A stretch of 24,299 nucleotides of DNA from Bacteroidales bacterium (GCA_900755985.1 CAAEIL010000232.1:1-24299), one strand, 5' to 3'. Counted from the stretch's first letter, positions 14,294 through 23,000 are shown. A program made the numbers and translations. Notes: generated by a model not told the origin, from the sequence alone.

Positions 14294-15802
14294 TTATTTG
14301 CGGATGATGACTTTGTCGCAGCCGGTGCTGCCGTCGGTGTAGCGGATTTGACGGATGCAGAAACCTTCGGGATAGGTCAGACGCTGGCCCGAGATGTTGT
14401 AATATTCGACCGAGAGGATGGTTTTGCTGTCGCCGGTGATACCGTTTACGCTGCTGTCGTTGAACTTATAAGTGACGATGTCGCTGGTGAATTCTTTGTC
14501 GCCGGGTTTGTATACTGACTGTACGCCGAGAGTCTTAAGAGGAGCGAAGAAAGCTACGCAGTGCCAGCCGTAATCAAAGAATACCATGCCGTTGTCATAT
14601 TCGACGTATTCGCCGTACTTGAAGTCGGGAGCCGAGGGGTTTTGAAGTTCGCCGTCGAAGTACAGGCGATAATAGAGCTTTTCGGTGTCGAGGGCTTGTC
14701 CGTTGATGTCTGTGGCGGGAATCTCGAAGTCGGCGGCGCCCATTCCATCAGTGTCAGACCACTCGGGGGCACCCCATTGGGGATTTGCCGGCACGGGGTC
14801 TGTCTCAAGGTCTTTAGTCAGGACAAGGCCCTTGATGCCGTATCCGAACCAGGGGCGTGTCTCGCCCAGGTTGACCATCAGTTCGCCGTTGGCTTCCCAG
14901 TCATCGCCTGACTTGGTGAGGGTAGCGTTGTCTTTCCATGCAAATTCCTGACCGGCGGTTTTGCCGGTGGCGTCAGCGGCGTATAAGAATATGAAGTAGT
15001 TGTTGTAAAGTCCTAAGTATTGGTCCGAGTCGATGGTGATGGCGTTTCCGTCATCGCTGAGTGTGCCTTTGACCCAGCTGTTGGGAAGATAGTAGCACAG
15101 GCCCTGAATCCAGGCGGTATTGCCGTCAATTGCGATGCTGGTATAAGTCTGGGCATTGTCGTTCCACTGGTCTTTGTAAAAGGCGGTGTATGATGCTGTG
15201 GTAAGTTCGGACGAGGGGACTGCGGGAGTCTTGTCCCAGATTGTGTACGAGAGACCGGCTTCGCCATACGATAAGAAATGACCTTCTTCGTTAACGAGGC
15301 CGACCATGCCGTCATAGCGTGCCAAATCTCCGGTCGATGTTCCGGGGCGAATCTGGGTGAGTTTTTTGCCGTCCCAACTCATTTTCAGCATGGGATTTTC
15401 TGTGTCGTGCGATAGAGTGACCGATGATAGTGACTCCACGGGTTTGAGGACATCGATATACAGCGGAGCATTGTTGTTTTTGTCAGTGCCGATTTTCTGG
15501 GGCATGGCAAATTGGGCTATTCCGCCGGTGATTTCGCCTTCGATCCATGCATCGAGACCGTTGTATTCGGTAATGATGTTGTGGATATAGATTTTGTTGC
15601 CGTTGATGACAATCCGGGTGTTGTAACCGGCGTTGTCGGTGAACGAGCCCAGACCGCCCTGTGAGACCATGAAAGTGCGATCGCTGCTGCTGTAAACATT
15701 CTCATAGAGAGTGCCTTCGGGAACGGCGGTGGATTCGTCGGCTGCGAAAGCAGAGGTGGCGCTTGTCAGGAGGACGCAGGCCAGGAGTAGAGTTTTTGTC
15801 AT
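14294..15802 (-). CDS. Large secreted protein with a conserved C-terminal tail, function unknown
   Basis: The 502-aa protein starts with a signal peptide (MTKTLLLACVLLTSATSAFA) and is mostly beta-rich, with two similar halves recognisable at about residues 30-130 and 200-300. Segments such as GNKIYIHNIITEYNGLDAWI and GNTAWIQGLCYYLPNSWVKG suggest an internal repeat of a small beta domain. The C-terminus (SVEYYNISGQRL, then IRQIRYTDGS and VIIRK) matches the tail seen on many surface proteins of Prevotella and Muribaculaceae relatives, probably a sorting or anchoring signal. It is flanked by its own promoter (15844-15851) and terminator (14187-14222), so it is a single-gene unit. I do not recognise the main domain. 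Confidence 0.78.
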   Translation of the reverse strand: MTKTLLLACVLLTSATSAFAADESTAVPEGTLYENVYSSSDRTFMVSQGGLGSFTDNAGYNTRIVINGNKIYIHNIITEYNGLDAWIEGEITGGIAQFAMPQKIGTDKNNNAPLYIDVLKPVESLSSVTLSHDTENPMLKMSWDGKKLTQIRPGTSTGDLARYDGMVGLVNEEGHFLSYGEAGLSYTIWDKTPAVPSSELTTASYTAFYKDQWNDNAQTYTSIAIDGNTAWIQGLCYYLPNSWVKGTLSDDGNAITIDSDQYLGLYNNYFIFLYAADATGKTAGQEFAWKDNATLTKSGDDWEANGELMVNLGETRPWFGYGIKGLVLTKDLETDPVPANPQWGAPEWSDTDGMGAADFEIPATDINGQALDTEKLYYRLYFDGELQNPSAPDFKYGEYVEYDNGMVFFDYGWHCVAFFAPLKTLGVQSVYKPGDKEFTSDIVTYKFNDSSVNGITGDSKTILSVEYYNISGQRLTYPEGFCIRQIRYTDGSTGCDKVIIRK

Positions 15803-15843
15803 AGGGAAATTATTAGTTTGTCTTATGTAATAATGATTCGCAA

Positions 15844-15851
15844 CAAATTTA
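15844..15851 (-). promoter_or_regulatory. Probable promoter of the 502-aa protein gene, -7 element TAAATTTG
   Basis: A full match to TAnnTTTG on the minus strand predicts a start near 15837 and a leader of about 35 nt before the ATG at 15802. No clear -33 TTG is seen. Confidence 0.5.
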
Positions 15852-15945
15852 CGTTAAAAGTTTCGATAAATCGTCATGGGGAATATATTTTTAACAAAAG
15901 TCCTGAACAAATTATGAAAAAGCGGCCGTAAATTGACATGGGTGT

Positions 15946-15992
15946 AGAAAAATCCCCGACTGAGACACAAAAGACGGGTATTCAGTCGGGGA
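15946..15992 (-). terminator. Intrinsic terminator of pta-ackA
   Basis: TCCCCGACTGA (15953-15963) pairs with TCAGTCGGGGA (15982-15992), an 11-bp perfect stem with an 18-nt loop. The minus strand continues TTTTTCTAC. It lies 32 bp after the ackA stop. Confidence 0.87.
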
Positions 15993-16023
15993 AATGTATG
16001 GATGGGGTGACCCCTGTGACGGG

Positions 16024-17226
16024 TCAGATAGTTTCGACAAGGTCGCGGGTATCGCGGGCAATCATAAGTTCTTCGTCGGTTGGTACGACAACGACTTTGA
16101 CGCGTGAGTCGTCGGCCGAGATTAAGGTCTCGGTGCCTCGTACGGTAGCGTTGAGTTCTTCGTCGATTTTTACGCCCATGAAGGCGAGGGGACGGCAGAC
16201 GTCGGCGCGGAGTCCGGTCTGGTTTTCGCCGACACCGCCGGTGAATACAATGATGTCGACACCGCCCATCTCGGCGGCGTATGCGCCAATGTATTTGATG
16301 ATTCGTTGCTGGTAAATTTCGAGGCCGAGCTTAGCCATGGGGTTGCCGGCTTTGACAGCGGCTTCGATTTCGCGCATGTCGGACGATATGCCGCTGACAC
16401 CGAGCATTCCGGATTCTTTGTTGATGATGAGCTGGAGGCTGTCGGCGTCGAGGTCGTGGCGTTTCATCAGATATGTGAGGGCGCCGGGGTCGACGTCTCC
16501 GACGCGTGTGCCCATCATGAGGCCTTCGGTGGGTGTGAGACCCATAGAGGTGTCAACGCTTTTGCCGTTGAGCACGGCGGTAATCGAACCGCCGTTGCCT
16601 ATGTGGCAGGTTATAATTTTTTTGTCCTGAGCCTTGCAGCCGAGAATTTCACAAACACGCTGTGTGACGTAACGGTGACTTGTTCCGTGGAATCCATATC
16701 GGCGCACGTGGTCCTCGGTATAGAATTTATAGGGCAGGGGATATATGTAGCTCTTGGCGGGCATTGTCTGGTGGAAAGCGGTGTCAAAGACGCCGACCTG
16801 AGGTTTGCCGGGGAGCAGTTTGTCGATAGCTTCGACGCCGGTCATGTTGGCGGGGTTGTGCAGAGGAGCCAGGTCGTAACATTCGCGAACCTTGGCGCGG
16901 ACTTCGGGAGTGATGACGACTGATTTGTTGAATTGCTCGCCGCCGTGTACCAGACGGTGTCCTACGGCGTCGATTTCGCTCAGGTTGCGTATTACGCCGT
17001 CGGTGGGGTCGGTGAGCGTGTCCAGTATAGCGCCGATGGAGCCGGCGTGGTCGGCGTGGCCGAGCTGTTTTATGGCTTTGGTGCCGTCTTGCTTTTTGAA
17101 TTTGAGGAAAGTGTCGTTGAGACCTACTTTTTCGACTCCGCCTTCGGCGAGAACTTTTTCGGTGGCGGTGTCGATGAGCTTATATTTGACGGACGATGAT
17201 CCGCAGTTGAGAACGAGTATTATCAT
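16024..17226 (-). CDS. ackA: Acetate kinase
   Basis: AckA interconverts acetyl phosphate plus ADP with acetate plus ATP, the last step of acetate fermentation. The 400-aa protein is full length. The catalytic residues fall at the classic positions: Asn7 (VLNCGSSS), Arg91 (GHRLVHGG), Asp148 (GVFDTAFHQ), His180 (YGFHGTSHR), Arg241 (MMGTRVGDVDPG) and the C-terminal glutamate near 385 (PTDEEL). The phosphate-binding loops HIGNGGS and FTGGVGEN are present. It lies 45 bp downstream of pta on the same strand and ends just before a strong terminator, forming the usual pta-ackA operon in this genome. Confidence 0.98.
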   Translation of the reverse strand: MIILVLNCGSSSVKYKLIDTATEKVLAEGGVEKVGLNDTFLKFKKQDGTKAIKQLGHADHAGSIGAILDTLTDPTDGVIRNLSEIDAVGHRLVHGGEQFNKSVVITPEVRAKVRECYDLAPLHNPANMTGVEAIDKLLPGKPQVGVFDTAFHQTMPAKSYIYPLPYKFYTEDHVRRYGFHGTSHRYVTQRVCEILGCKAQDKKIITCHIGNGGSITAVLNGKSVDTSMGLTPTEGLMMGTRVGDVDPGALTYLMKRHDLDADSLQLIINKESGMLGVSGISSDMREIEAAVKAGNPMAKLGLEIYQQRIIKYIGAYAAEMGGVDIIVFTGGVGENQTGLRADVCRPLAFMGVKIDEELNATVRGTETLISADDSRVKVVVVPTDEELMIARDTRDLVETI

Positions 17227-17271
17227 GTTCTTTTAGAGTTGGTTAGTATGTGAAGGAGTGCCGTGTATAAG

Positions 17272-18279
17272 TCAGTCTTCGTGAATCGACTGGTTGGCGG
17301 TGATGATGATTGTCTTGTAGATATCTTCGGGGAAGCAGCCTCGGCTGAGGTCGTTGACGGGAGCGGCGAGACCTTGGAGTACGGGACCTACGGCCTGGAC
17401 TCCGCCGAGTCGCTGCACCAGTTTATAGGCGATGTTGCCGACTTCGAGCGAGGGGAAAACAAGGACGTTGGCGCGACCCGAAAGCGGCGAGTTTGGGGCT
17501 TTGGTGGCAGCGACGCCGGGCACTATCGCGGCATCGGCCTGGAGTTCGCCGTCGAGTACGAGTTCGGGGTCAAGCTGGTGGGCAATGCGTGTCGCTTCGA
17601 TAACTTTGTCGACGCGTTCGTGTTTGGCCGAGCCTTTTGTCGAGAAGCTGAGTATGGCTACGCGGGGCGTAATCTGTGCTATGTCGTGAGCTGTGCGTGC
17701 CGAGGCGACGGCAATCTGTGCGAGTTCGCGGGCGTCGGGGTCGGGGCAGACGGCGCAGTCGGCAAACACCAGGATGCCGTTGGCGCCGAATGGCGAGCCT
17801 TCGGGCAGCAGCATGACAAAGGCTCCGGAGACAACGTCGATGCCGGGAGCGGTTTTAATTACCTGGAATGCGGCGCGCAGAACGTTGGCTGTGGTGTTCA
17901 TGGCGCCTGCGACCTGACCGTCGGCGTCGCCATTCTTAATCATAAGGCATCCGAGATACAGAGGGTTGGCTGCGGTGAGTCTTGACTCTTCAACGGTCAT
18001 GCCTTTTTTGCGGCGCAGTTCGAGGAGTATGGGCGCGTAGCGGTCGATGACGCTTTCGTCAGCGGGGTTGACTATGGTGGCGCGGTCGATGTTGGGGAGT
18101 GCTAACTCGGTGGCCAGACGGTGTATTTCGTTGGGGTCGCCGATGAGGATAATGTCGGCGAGTCCGTCACCTAAGATACGGCTCGCAGCCGTTAAGGTGC
18201 GGGCTTCGGTGCCTTCGGGCAGGACAATGCGGCGCCGGTTCTGCCGTGCGCGCGCTGTAAGTTTGTCAAAGAGTGTCAT
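17272..18279 (-). CDS. pta: Phosphate acetyltransferase
   Basis: Pta converts acetyl-CoA and phosphate to acetyl phosphate. The 335-aa product (MTLFDKLTARARQ...) is the short single-domain form. It contains RRIVLPEGTEARTL near the N-terminus and, further on, the family segments GSPFGANGILVFADCAVCPD and FPSLEVGNIAYKLVQRLGG. The ATG at 18279 is preferred to an in-frame ATG at 18348. The promoter -7 element at 18309-18316 predicts transcription starting near 18302, inside the longer reading frame. The extra 23 residues (MQQSFGSLKISNF...) also do not look like a Pta N-terminus. It is followed after 45 bp by ackA. Confidence 0.96.
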   Translation of the reverse strand: MTLFDKLTARARQNRRRIVLPEGTEARTLTAASRILGDGLADIILIGDPNEIHRLATELALPNIDRATIVNPADESVIDRYAPILLELRRKKGMTVEESRLTAANPLYLGCLMIKNGDADGQVAGAMNTTANVLRAAFQVIKTAPGIDVVSGAFVMLLPEGSPFGANGILVFADCAVCPDPDARELAQIAVASARTAHDIAQITPRVAILSFSTKGSAKHERVDKVIEATRIAHQLDPELVLDGELQADAAIVPGVAATKAPNSPLSGRANVLVFPSLEVGNIAYKLVQRLGGVQAVGPVLQGLAAPVNDLSRGCFPEDIYKTIIITANQSIHED

Positions 18280-18308
18280 GGTTATGTATAGACTTGTTTT
18301 TCGTAGTG

Positions 18309-18316
18309 CAAAGTTA
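18309..18316 (-). promoter_or_regulatory. Probable pta-ackA promoter, -7 element TAACTTTG
   Basis: A full match to TAnnTTTG on the minus strand gives a predicted start near 18302 and a leader of about 23 nt before the pta ATG at 18279. The -33 region is weak. Confidence 0.6.
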
Positions 18317-18399
18317 CTAATTTTTAGCGAACCGAATGACTGCTGCATGTGTTTAAATACTAAGAACAGAAAATAATGTTTCGGAGCCTCGGTGCCATC

Positions 18400-18429
18400 T
18401 TGGCAGACGGTGGCTTATGTTTAACTTTC
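18400..18429 (+). promoter_or_regulatory. Probable promoter of the two small membrane protein genes
   Basis: TTG at 18400-18402 is followed after exactly 19 bp by TAACTTTC at 18422-18429, one mismatch from TAnnTTTG. This predicts a start near 18435, so the first workable start codons are the ATGs at 18438 and 18444. Confidence 0.55.
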
Positions 18430-18443
18430 AACTGTATATGATT

Positions 18444-18620
18444 ATGAGTGATAAACGATATTATCAACGTCCGGGTGCCGACGAGCGTCGCCGTCGCCGT
18501 CAGCGCATCAACATCTGGCTTTGGGTCGGGGTGGTAGTGCTTATAGGCCTTCTTATTCTTTGGTTGACATGGGCCGATCTTTTGGGCGATACCGATGTTG
18601 CGGCCTTTATAAGAGTCTAA
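18444..18620 (+). CDS. Small single-pass membrane protein, unknown function
   Basis: The 58-aa product has a tyrosine- and arginine-rich cytoplasmic N-terminus (MSDKRYYQRPGADERRRRRQ), one strong transmembrane helix (about residues 22-44) and a short acidic tail with GDTDV. The ATG at 18444 is chosen because the promoter at 18400-18429 places the transcript start near 18435. An ATG at 18438 would add two residues, and one at 18417 would be upstream of transcription. It is followed after 20 bp by another small membrane protein on the same strand, so they probably form an operon. No family recognised. Confidence 0.68.
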   Translation: MSDKRYYQRPGADERRRRRQRINIWLWVGVVVLIGLLILWLTWADLLGDTDVAAFIRV

Positions 18621-18640
18621 TTTATTAAAGACAAAAAATT

Positions 18641-18934
18641 ATGTTGGCATTAGATATAGCCGGCGTAGGAGCGTCGGCATGGATAATATGGGCTGTGACG
18701 GGTATAGTCTCGGGCATAGTCTCGTCGCTTGCCATAGGTGGCCGCCGCGCAATATGGATTGATATTTGTGTAGGTTTGGTGGCATCGTTGTGTGGCGGAA
18801 TGGGCTGCGCGCTTGTAATTAGTCTTGAGACGGCTTATGATGTGATACTCTCGGCTATGTGCGGGGTGTTCCTGGCCGGCGTCGCGCTTTGGATTATGGA
18901 CGAAGTGACGCTTCATGACGACAGCGCCCGGTGA
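18641..18934 (+). CDS. Small multi-pass membrane protein resembling GlsB/YeaQ/YmgE family
   Basis: The 97-aa product has about three hydrophobic segments (roughly residues 10-32, 40-60 and 66-88). The pattern GIVSGIVSSLAIGGRRAIW followed by DICVGLVASLCGGMG resembles the GlsB/YeaQ/YmgE (transglycosylase-associated) family, which has a Gly-rich helix, a loop with GG and then IGDIIVGIVGA-like helices. The tail is acidic (DEVTLHDDSAR). The family is often stress-induced but has no firm biochemical role. It follows the 58-aa membrane protein by 20 bp. The match is by pattern and is moderate only. Confidence 0.65.
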   Translation: MLALDIAGVGASAWIIWAVTGIVSGIVSSLAIGGRRAIWIDICVGLVASLCGGMGCALVISLETAYDVILSAMCGVFLAGVALWIMDEVTLHDDSAR

Positions 18935-19015
18935 TGCTTGTAATTTTGCAATAATAGTCTTTACGATGTAACATTCGTGTTTTTGTGCGGTGTTTACACA
19001 GTTGCTGATAACGGC

Positions 19016-19048
19016 AAGGCCGCTGCCCGGGAGTGGGACAGCGGCCTT
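19016..19048. terminator. Bidirectional terminator between the small membrane genes and rplS
   Basis: A perfect 10-bp stem (AAGGCCGCTG at 19016-19025, CAGCGGCCTT at 19039-19048) lies between convergent genes, 23 bp from the rplS stop. T-tracts are weak on both strands (GTTTG on plus, TTGCCGTT on minus). Confidence 0.7.
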
Positions 19049-19070
19049 GTTTGGGTTGTGTCGACGGCGC

Positions 19071-19430
19071 TTAGGCTTTCTTGACGACGCGGCGTTCTTT
19101 GATACGGGCTTTTTTGCCTGTGAGGCCACGGAGATAGTAAAGTTTGGCGCGGCGGACTTTGCCGTGTTTGTTGACAACAATCGAGTCGATGAAAGGCGAT
19201 TCGAGAGGGAATATGCGCTCTACGCCGATGTTGTCGGACATTTTGCGAACGGTGAAGCGTTTTTTCGAGCCTTCGCCCGAGATGCGGATTACGACACCGC
19301 GATACTGCTGGATACGTTCTTTGTTACCTTCTTTGATACGGTAAGCGACGGTGATGGTGTCGCCGGGGAAGAATTTTTCGTGTTCTTTGCCGGATTTGAA
19401 GGCTTCTTCGGCAATTTTGATTAAGTCCAT
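19071..19430 (-). CDS. rplS: 50S ribosomal protein L19
   Basis: L19 is a large-subunit protein at the subunit interface. The 119-aa sequence is a clear family match, with FFPGDTITVAYRIKEGNKER, QQYRGVVIRISGEGSKKRFT and the strongly conserved VERIFPLESPFIDSI followed by KHGKVRRAKLYYLRGLTGK. The length is normal. It is a single-gene unit here, not in the rpsP-rimM-trmD-rplS arrangement of other phyla. It has its own promoter at 19514-19543, an 80-nt leader with a small hairpin and a terminator at 19016-19048. Confidence 0.98.
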   Translation of the reverse strand: MDLIKIAEEAFKSGKEHEKFFPGDTITVAYRIKEGNKERIQQYRGVVIRISGEGSKKRFTVRKMSDNIGVERIFPLESPFIDSIVVNKHGKVRRAKLYYLRGLTGKKARIKERRVVKKA

Positions 19431-19463
19431 TTTATTATATGGTAATTAAAATGTTAGTAGGTC

Positions 19464-19481
19464 GTAGCTTAAACGGGCTAC
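19464..19481 (-). promoter_or_regulatory. Hairpin in the rplS leader
   Basis: GTAGC (19464-19468) pairs with GCTAC (19477-19481) around an 8-nt loop, about 35 nt before the rplS start. Ribosomal protein leaders often bind their own product, and an L19 leader of this kind would be expected here. The evidence is only one short stem. Confidence 0.3.
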
Positions 19482-19513
19482 CATGTCCCGCCAGCGGCTG
19501 CGCTTATCGGGTG

Positions 19514-19543
19514 CAAAGGTACGACTTTTTTGCTTACTGACAA
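19514..19543 (-). promoter_or_regulatory. rplS promoter (TTTG-N19-TACCTTTG)
   Basis: On the minus strand TTG at 19543-19541 is followed after exactly 19 bp by TACCTTTG at 19521-19514. This fully matches the Bacteroidota promoter pattern and predicts a start near 19507 with a leader of about 77 nt. Confidence 0.75.
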
Positions 19544-19566
19544 AGAATAAGCTCTCCGATTTTTTG

Positions 19567-19587
19567 TTTGGCGAATCTGTCGCCAAA
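19567..19587. repeat. Operator-like inverted repeat TTTGGCGA-N5-TCGCCAAA
   Basis: Perfect 8-bp half sites (19567-19574 and 19580-19587) lie 24 bp outside the rplS -33 element. Related half-site-like words (CAAATTCG twice, CAAATTTG) follow up to 19634. This is either a repressor binding region or a DNA hairpin. Confidence 0.45.
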
Positions 19588-19664
19588 TTCGTCGCCGATT
19601 TCACCAAATTCGGAATAATTCGTCGCAAATTTGTCCGAAATCATGCTCAGCAGGCGGATTGCTC

Positions 19665-19754
19665 ATGAAGGTTGACAACGATAAGATAACTCTCACACTG
19701 TATGACCGAAAGGGTACGTCCCTTGACAGTGTCAGGGTTAAGGCTAAACGTTAA
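19665..19754 (+). CDS. Possible 29-codon ORF, unknown function
   Basis: An ATG at 19665 opens a 29-codon frame ending TAA at 19752-19754. The product starts MKVDNDKITLTLYDRKG and ends SVRVKAKR, alternating in a way that suggests two beta strands rather than random sequence. It is soluble and basic. No TAnnTTTG element is found just upstream, although an inverted repeat lies 80 bp before it. It could be a real small protein, or the end of a decayed gene, because the frame stays open upstream of the ATG to at least 19620. Confidence 0.3.
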   Translation: MKVDNDKITLTLYDRKGTSLDSVRVKAKR

Positions 19755-19762
19755 TTGTTATC

Positions 19763-19892
19763 TGCGGCGAAGATTTGCCGCATCCCTGCTACAAGGTAGG
19801 AGGTTACGATGGCTGCTTAGTGGTATCCTACGGCGACTATGGAGTCGCCGCCCCCGGCTGCCTCCCTCGGCGATGCGGCTCATCATTCGCCG
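19763..19892. other. Cluster of four consecutive hairpins, possible structured RNA
   Basis: The perfect stems are TGCGGC/GCCGCA (19763-19768 with 19777-19782), GTAGGA+TAC with GTA+TCCTAC (19796-19801 and 19805-19807 with 19823-19831), CGGCGACT/AGTCGCCG (19831-19838 with 19843-19850) and CGGCGA/TCGCCG (19868-19873 with 19887-19892). No convincing protein frame covers them. The direction of transcription is not clear. The surrounding gap, 19544-20030, otherwise contains only the inverted repeat, the small ORF and the downstream terminator. Confidence 0.4.
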
Positions 19893-19964
19893 TACACATG
19901 CACACTATATTTTCCTCTGTTGTGTCCTGATACCGTATACGTCCGCATGGCTTTGACTTGCGGA

Positions 19965-19999
19965 TAAAAAACGGGGCCGCATCCGAAATGCGGCCCCGT
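19965..19999 (-). terminator. Intrinsic terminator of the BspA-like gene
   Basis: A perfect 12-bp stem (ACGGGGCCGCAT at 19971-19982 with ATGCGGCCCCGT at 19988-19999) and 5-nt loop are followed on the minus strand by TTTTTTATCC. It lies 31 bp after the stop of the BspA-like gene. Confidence 0.9.
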
Positions 20000-20030
20000 A
20001 GGGGTCTGTCAAATTAATACAAGTGGTGAC

Positions 20031-23000
20031 TTATTTGACGACTTTAGCGACGGCGTTTTTGCCGTTGGCAAGAGCTGCGCTGACGATGTAAGCGCCGGCG
20101 GGCAGTTCGGCAACCGATACGGTCTGGCCGGCAGCAACAGTCTTGAAGCTAACCATGGTGCCGTTGAGAGCGTAAACCGAAACGACGGCGTCGGCCTGAA
20201 CTGTGATTTCGGTACCGTTGACAACGAGAGCGTCGTTGGCGTTTTCAGATACGATAGTGCCTACGCTGAGGTCGGGAGTTGTCGAGCCTTCGTAGTTGAC
20301 GGGAACGATGCCGTAGCCATTGACACCGGGAACGACCATTTCGACCTGAGGATTGGCTTCGCCGAGTTTGATGCGCTTGATACCGCTGTGGTGCAGAGGA
20401 TTGGCTTCGTCATATTTATCGGCCCACCAGTACTGGCCTTTAACCTGGGTTGTGAAGTCCTGAGCTTCGTTTTTGGCAGCTTCTTCGGGCGTGGGAGCGC
20501 GATAGCACCAGTAGAGGTAGCCTTTTCCATCGGGCGAGAGCTGCGAGATACCTACATGTTCGTTTGTAGCAGAGCCTTCGTATTTGACGGGCGAGCCATC
20601 GATGAGCTGGGGTTCGAGGTCAGAGAATTTCGAGGGGTTGGGGGTGGCAAGGAGTTTGGACATTTCTATACGGTAGAGACCGCCTTTGGTTATGGTCTCT
20701 TCGGTGCCTCCGGTAGTCTCAAGGTAGAGATAGAGCTGTTGGTTGGCTTCGTCGATATAGAAAGTGGTGAAAATGGGTGAGCAGGCATTGATGAATGTGC
20801 CGTTTTCGGGTTTGGGACCGGTTTTGCCGGCTTCGCCGATGTGTTCGTCGCGGAAGCGGTAGATACCGTTGCCGTTGTATTTCATGCCGACCCAGTATTC
20901 GGGGACGTCATTGCCTTCGCCGTCAGTGCCGGTTGTTACGGCCCAACCGCATTTGATACAGCCGTATGACCATTCCTGATTGTAGAATCCCATCCAGTTG
21001 TTTTCCATCCATGAGGGGAAGGTGGCGGCGTTGAGAGCGATGCCGCTTGCGGGGATTTTGCGTATGCAGACGTTGCGGTCGTTGACAAAGAGGTCTTCGC
21101 CGTAGATGTAAAGGCCGAAGGGGTCTTTGTAAGCGTTGAGTCCGTAGTTGTCGAGAACGACAGCCTGGAAGAGGTTGCCGCCTACCTGCGAGAGGTAGAA
21201 GAGTTTGCCGTCGCCTTCGCTGCCGCTGGTAGCTGAGTAGACAAATTTCTGACCGGCTGAAGCACCATAGATGCGGTTTTTGAATTCGACGAGCTGGAAT
21301 GTGTGAGGAGCACCGCCAACATCGAATGTGGCATTGCCGCCGTCGGCGTAAGCGCCGTGGATTTTACCGTCTTCGCCTGCGTAGTAGAGACCTGCGGGCA
21401 TGCCCATGTCGGTGGGACCGGCAGCGAGGTTGGCATCGCCTACGATGTTGAGGAGTTTCCATCCGTCAGCTTCTTTGTAAGCCTGAGCGTAGTCGGCGGG
21501 AACGGTAACGGTAATGCCCGATTCGGCGGTGAATACGCCTTCGGCCATGCCGGCGGGAATAGCGGCGCCTACGGTGAGGTCTTTGATGCCGGAGTTGCTG
21601 AAGCAGTCGGCTTCGAGGATAGAAACGATGTTGCCCAAATTGAGAGCCTTGAGGGCCGAGCAGCCGTTGAAGGCATCCTGTTTGACGACGGTGACGTTCT
21701 GTTTGAACTCAACGTTGTTGAGGGCTTTGCAATCCATGGCGACACCGAAGGGTACTTCGACGTTGTCGACGGTAAGAGTTTCGAGAGCTGAGCTGCGTGC
21801 TACGTAGCGGCCTATTTCGCCTTTGAGGCTGAGTGACTTGATGGATGTTTCGGCAAGGCAGTAGTCGCCCCATGTGCGGCACCATTCGCCAAAGTTGACT
21901 TTGGTGAGACCGTTTGCTTTATAGCAGGCGTAGGGGTGGATGATGTGGAAATTATGGTTGATTTCGGTAACAGCCGATGCGGGAGCGAAGCAGTAGAGGT
22001 TGTTCTGTGCTACGCCGTCTTTTTCGCCGTAAACACCCCAGACATAGCTGTTGTCTTTGTCGGTTTTGAAAACAGTGTTGGCGGGGTCAACTACAAATGC
22101 AGCCAGAGCTGTACAGCCCATGAAAGCGCCGTCTGCCAGCGATTCGAGGCTTGCGGGGAAAGTGACTTTGGTGATGGCGGTGTTGGCGAAAGCCTGGATG
22201 CCGAGGGTTTTGAGGCCTTGGTTGAAGGTGACTTCACCTGCGAATTTAGAGCCGGAGAATGCCATTTGGCCGATTGAGGTCAGTGTCGAGGGGAATTCCA
22301 TGGATATGAGACCTGAGTTCTGGAAAGCCATGGGTTCGATGCGTGTGACGCCTTCGGGAAGGGTGACTTTCTTGAGGCTTGCGCAGTTGGCGAAGCATGA
22401 TGTCGAAACGCTGGTGACCGACGCGGGGTAGTTGAATTCTTCGAGGCCGGTGCCGGCGAACATCATGGTGCCGAAGCTTGTGGGCTGGTTTTCGATGACG
22501 ACGGTCTTAAGGGCCGAGCAGCCTTCGAAAGCCGACTCGGAGAATGTCAGGGCCGAGCCGGAGATGGTGATTTTTTCGAGGGATTTGAGGCGGCGGAAAG
22601 GAGCGGCGTCGGGAGTAGTGGCGCCCATCTGACGGCCGAGGACAAGCTCTTTGAGGTTGCCGAGGGCGTCGTCGGTGAAGGCCTGTGTGGTGATTACCAG
22701 AGGAGCTGCACCATCGAGGATGGTGAGCTTGCTGAGATTTGTACATCCGGAAAACTGAGTGTCGTCAAGATTGGTGAGCGAGCCGGGGATGGAGATTTCG
22801 GTCAGACCGGTGCAACCTTGGAATACTTGCGACTCCATCTTGGCAAGTGTCGAGGGCAGGGTTACTTTGGTGAGGTTGACGTCGTTTTGGAAAGCGGCAC
22901 GCGAGATATTGGTGTGGCCTTCGGCGAAAGTTACTGATGTGATTTTTTCGTTTTTGTTGAAAGCGGTGCCGATTTTGACAACGGTGTATTCCTTGCCGTT

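Noticed and set aside
19702..19956. 84-codon plus-strand frame over the hairpin cluster
   Set aside because: The translation is Arg/Leu-rich without domain character and coincides with perfect RNA stems, so it is probably a chance frame.
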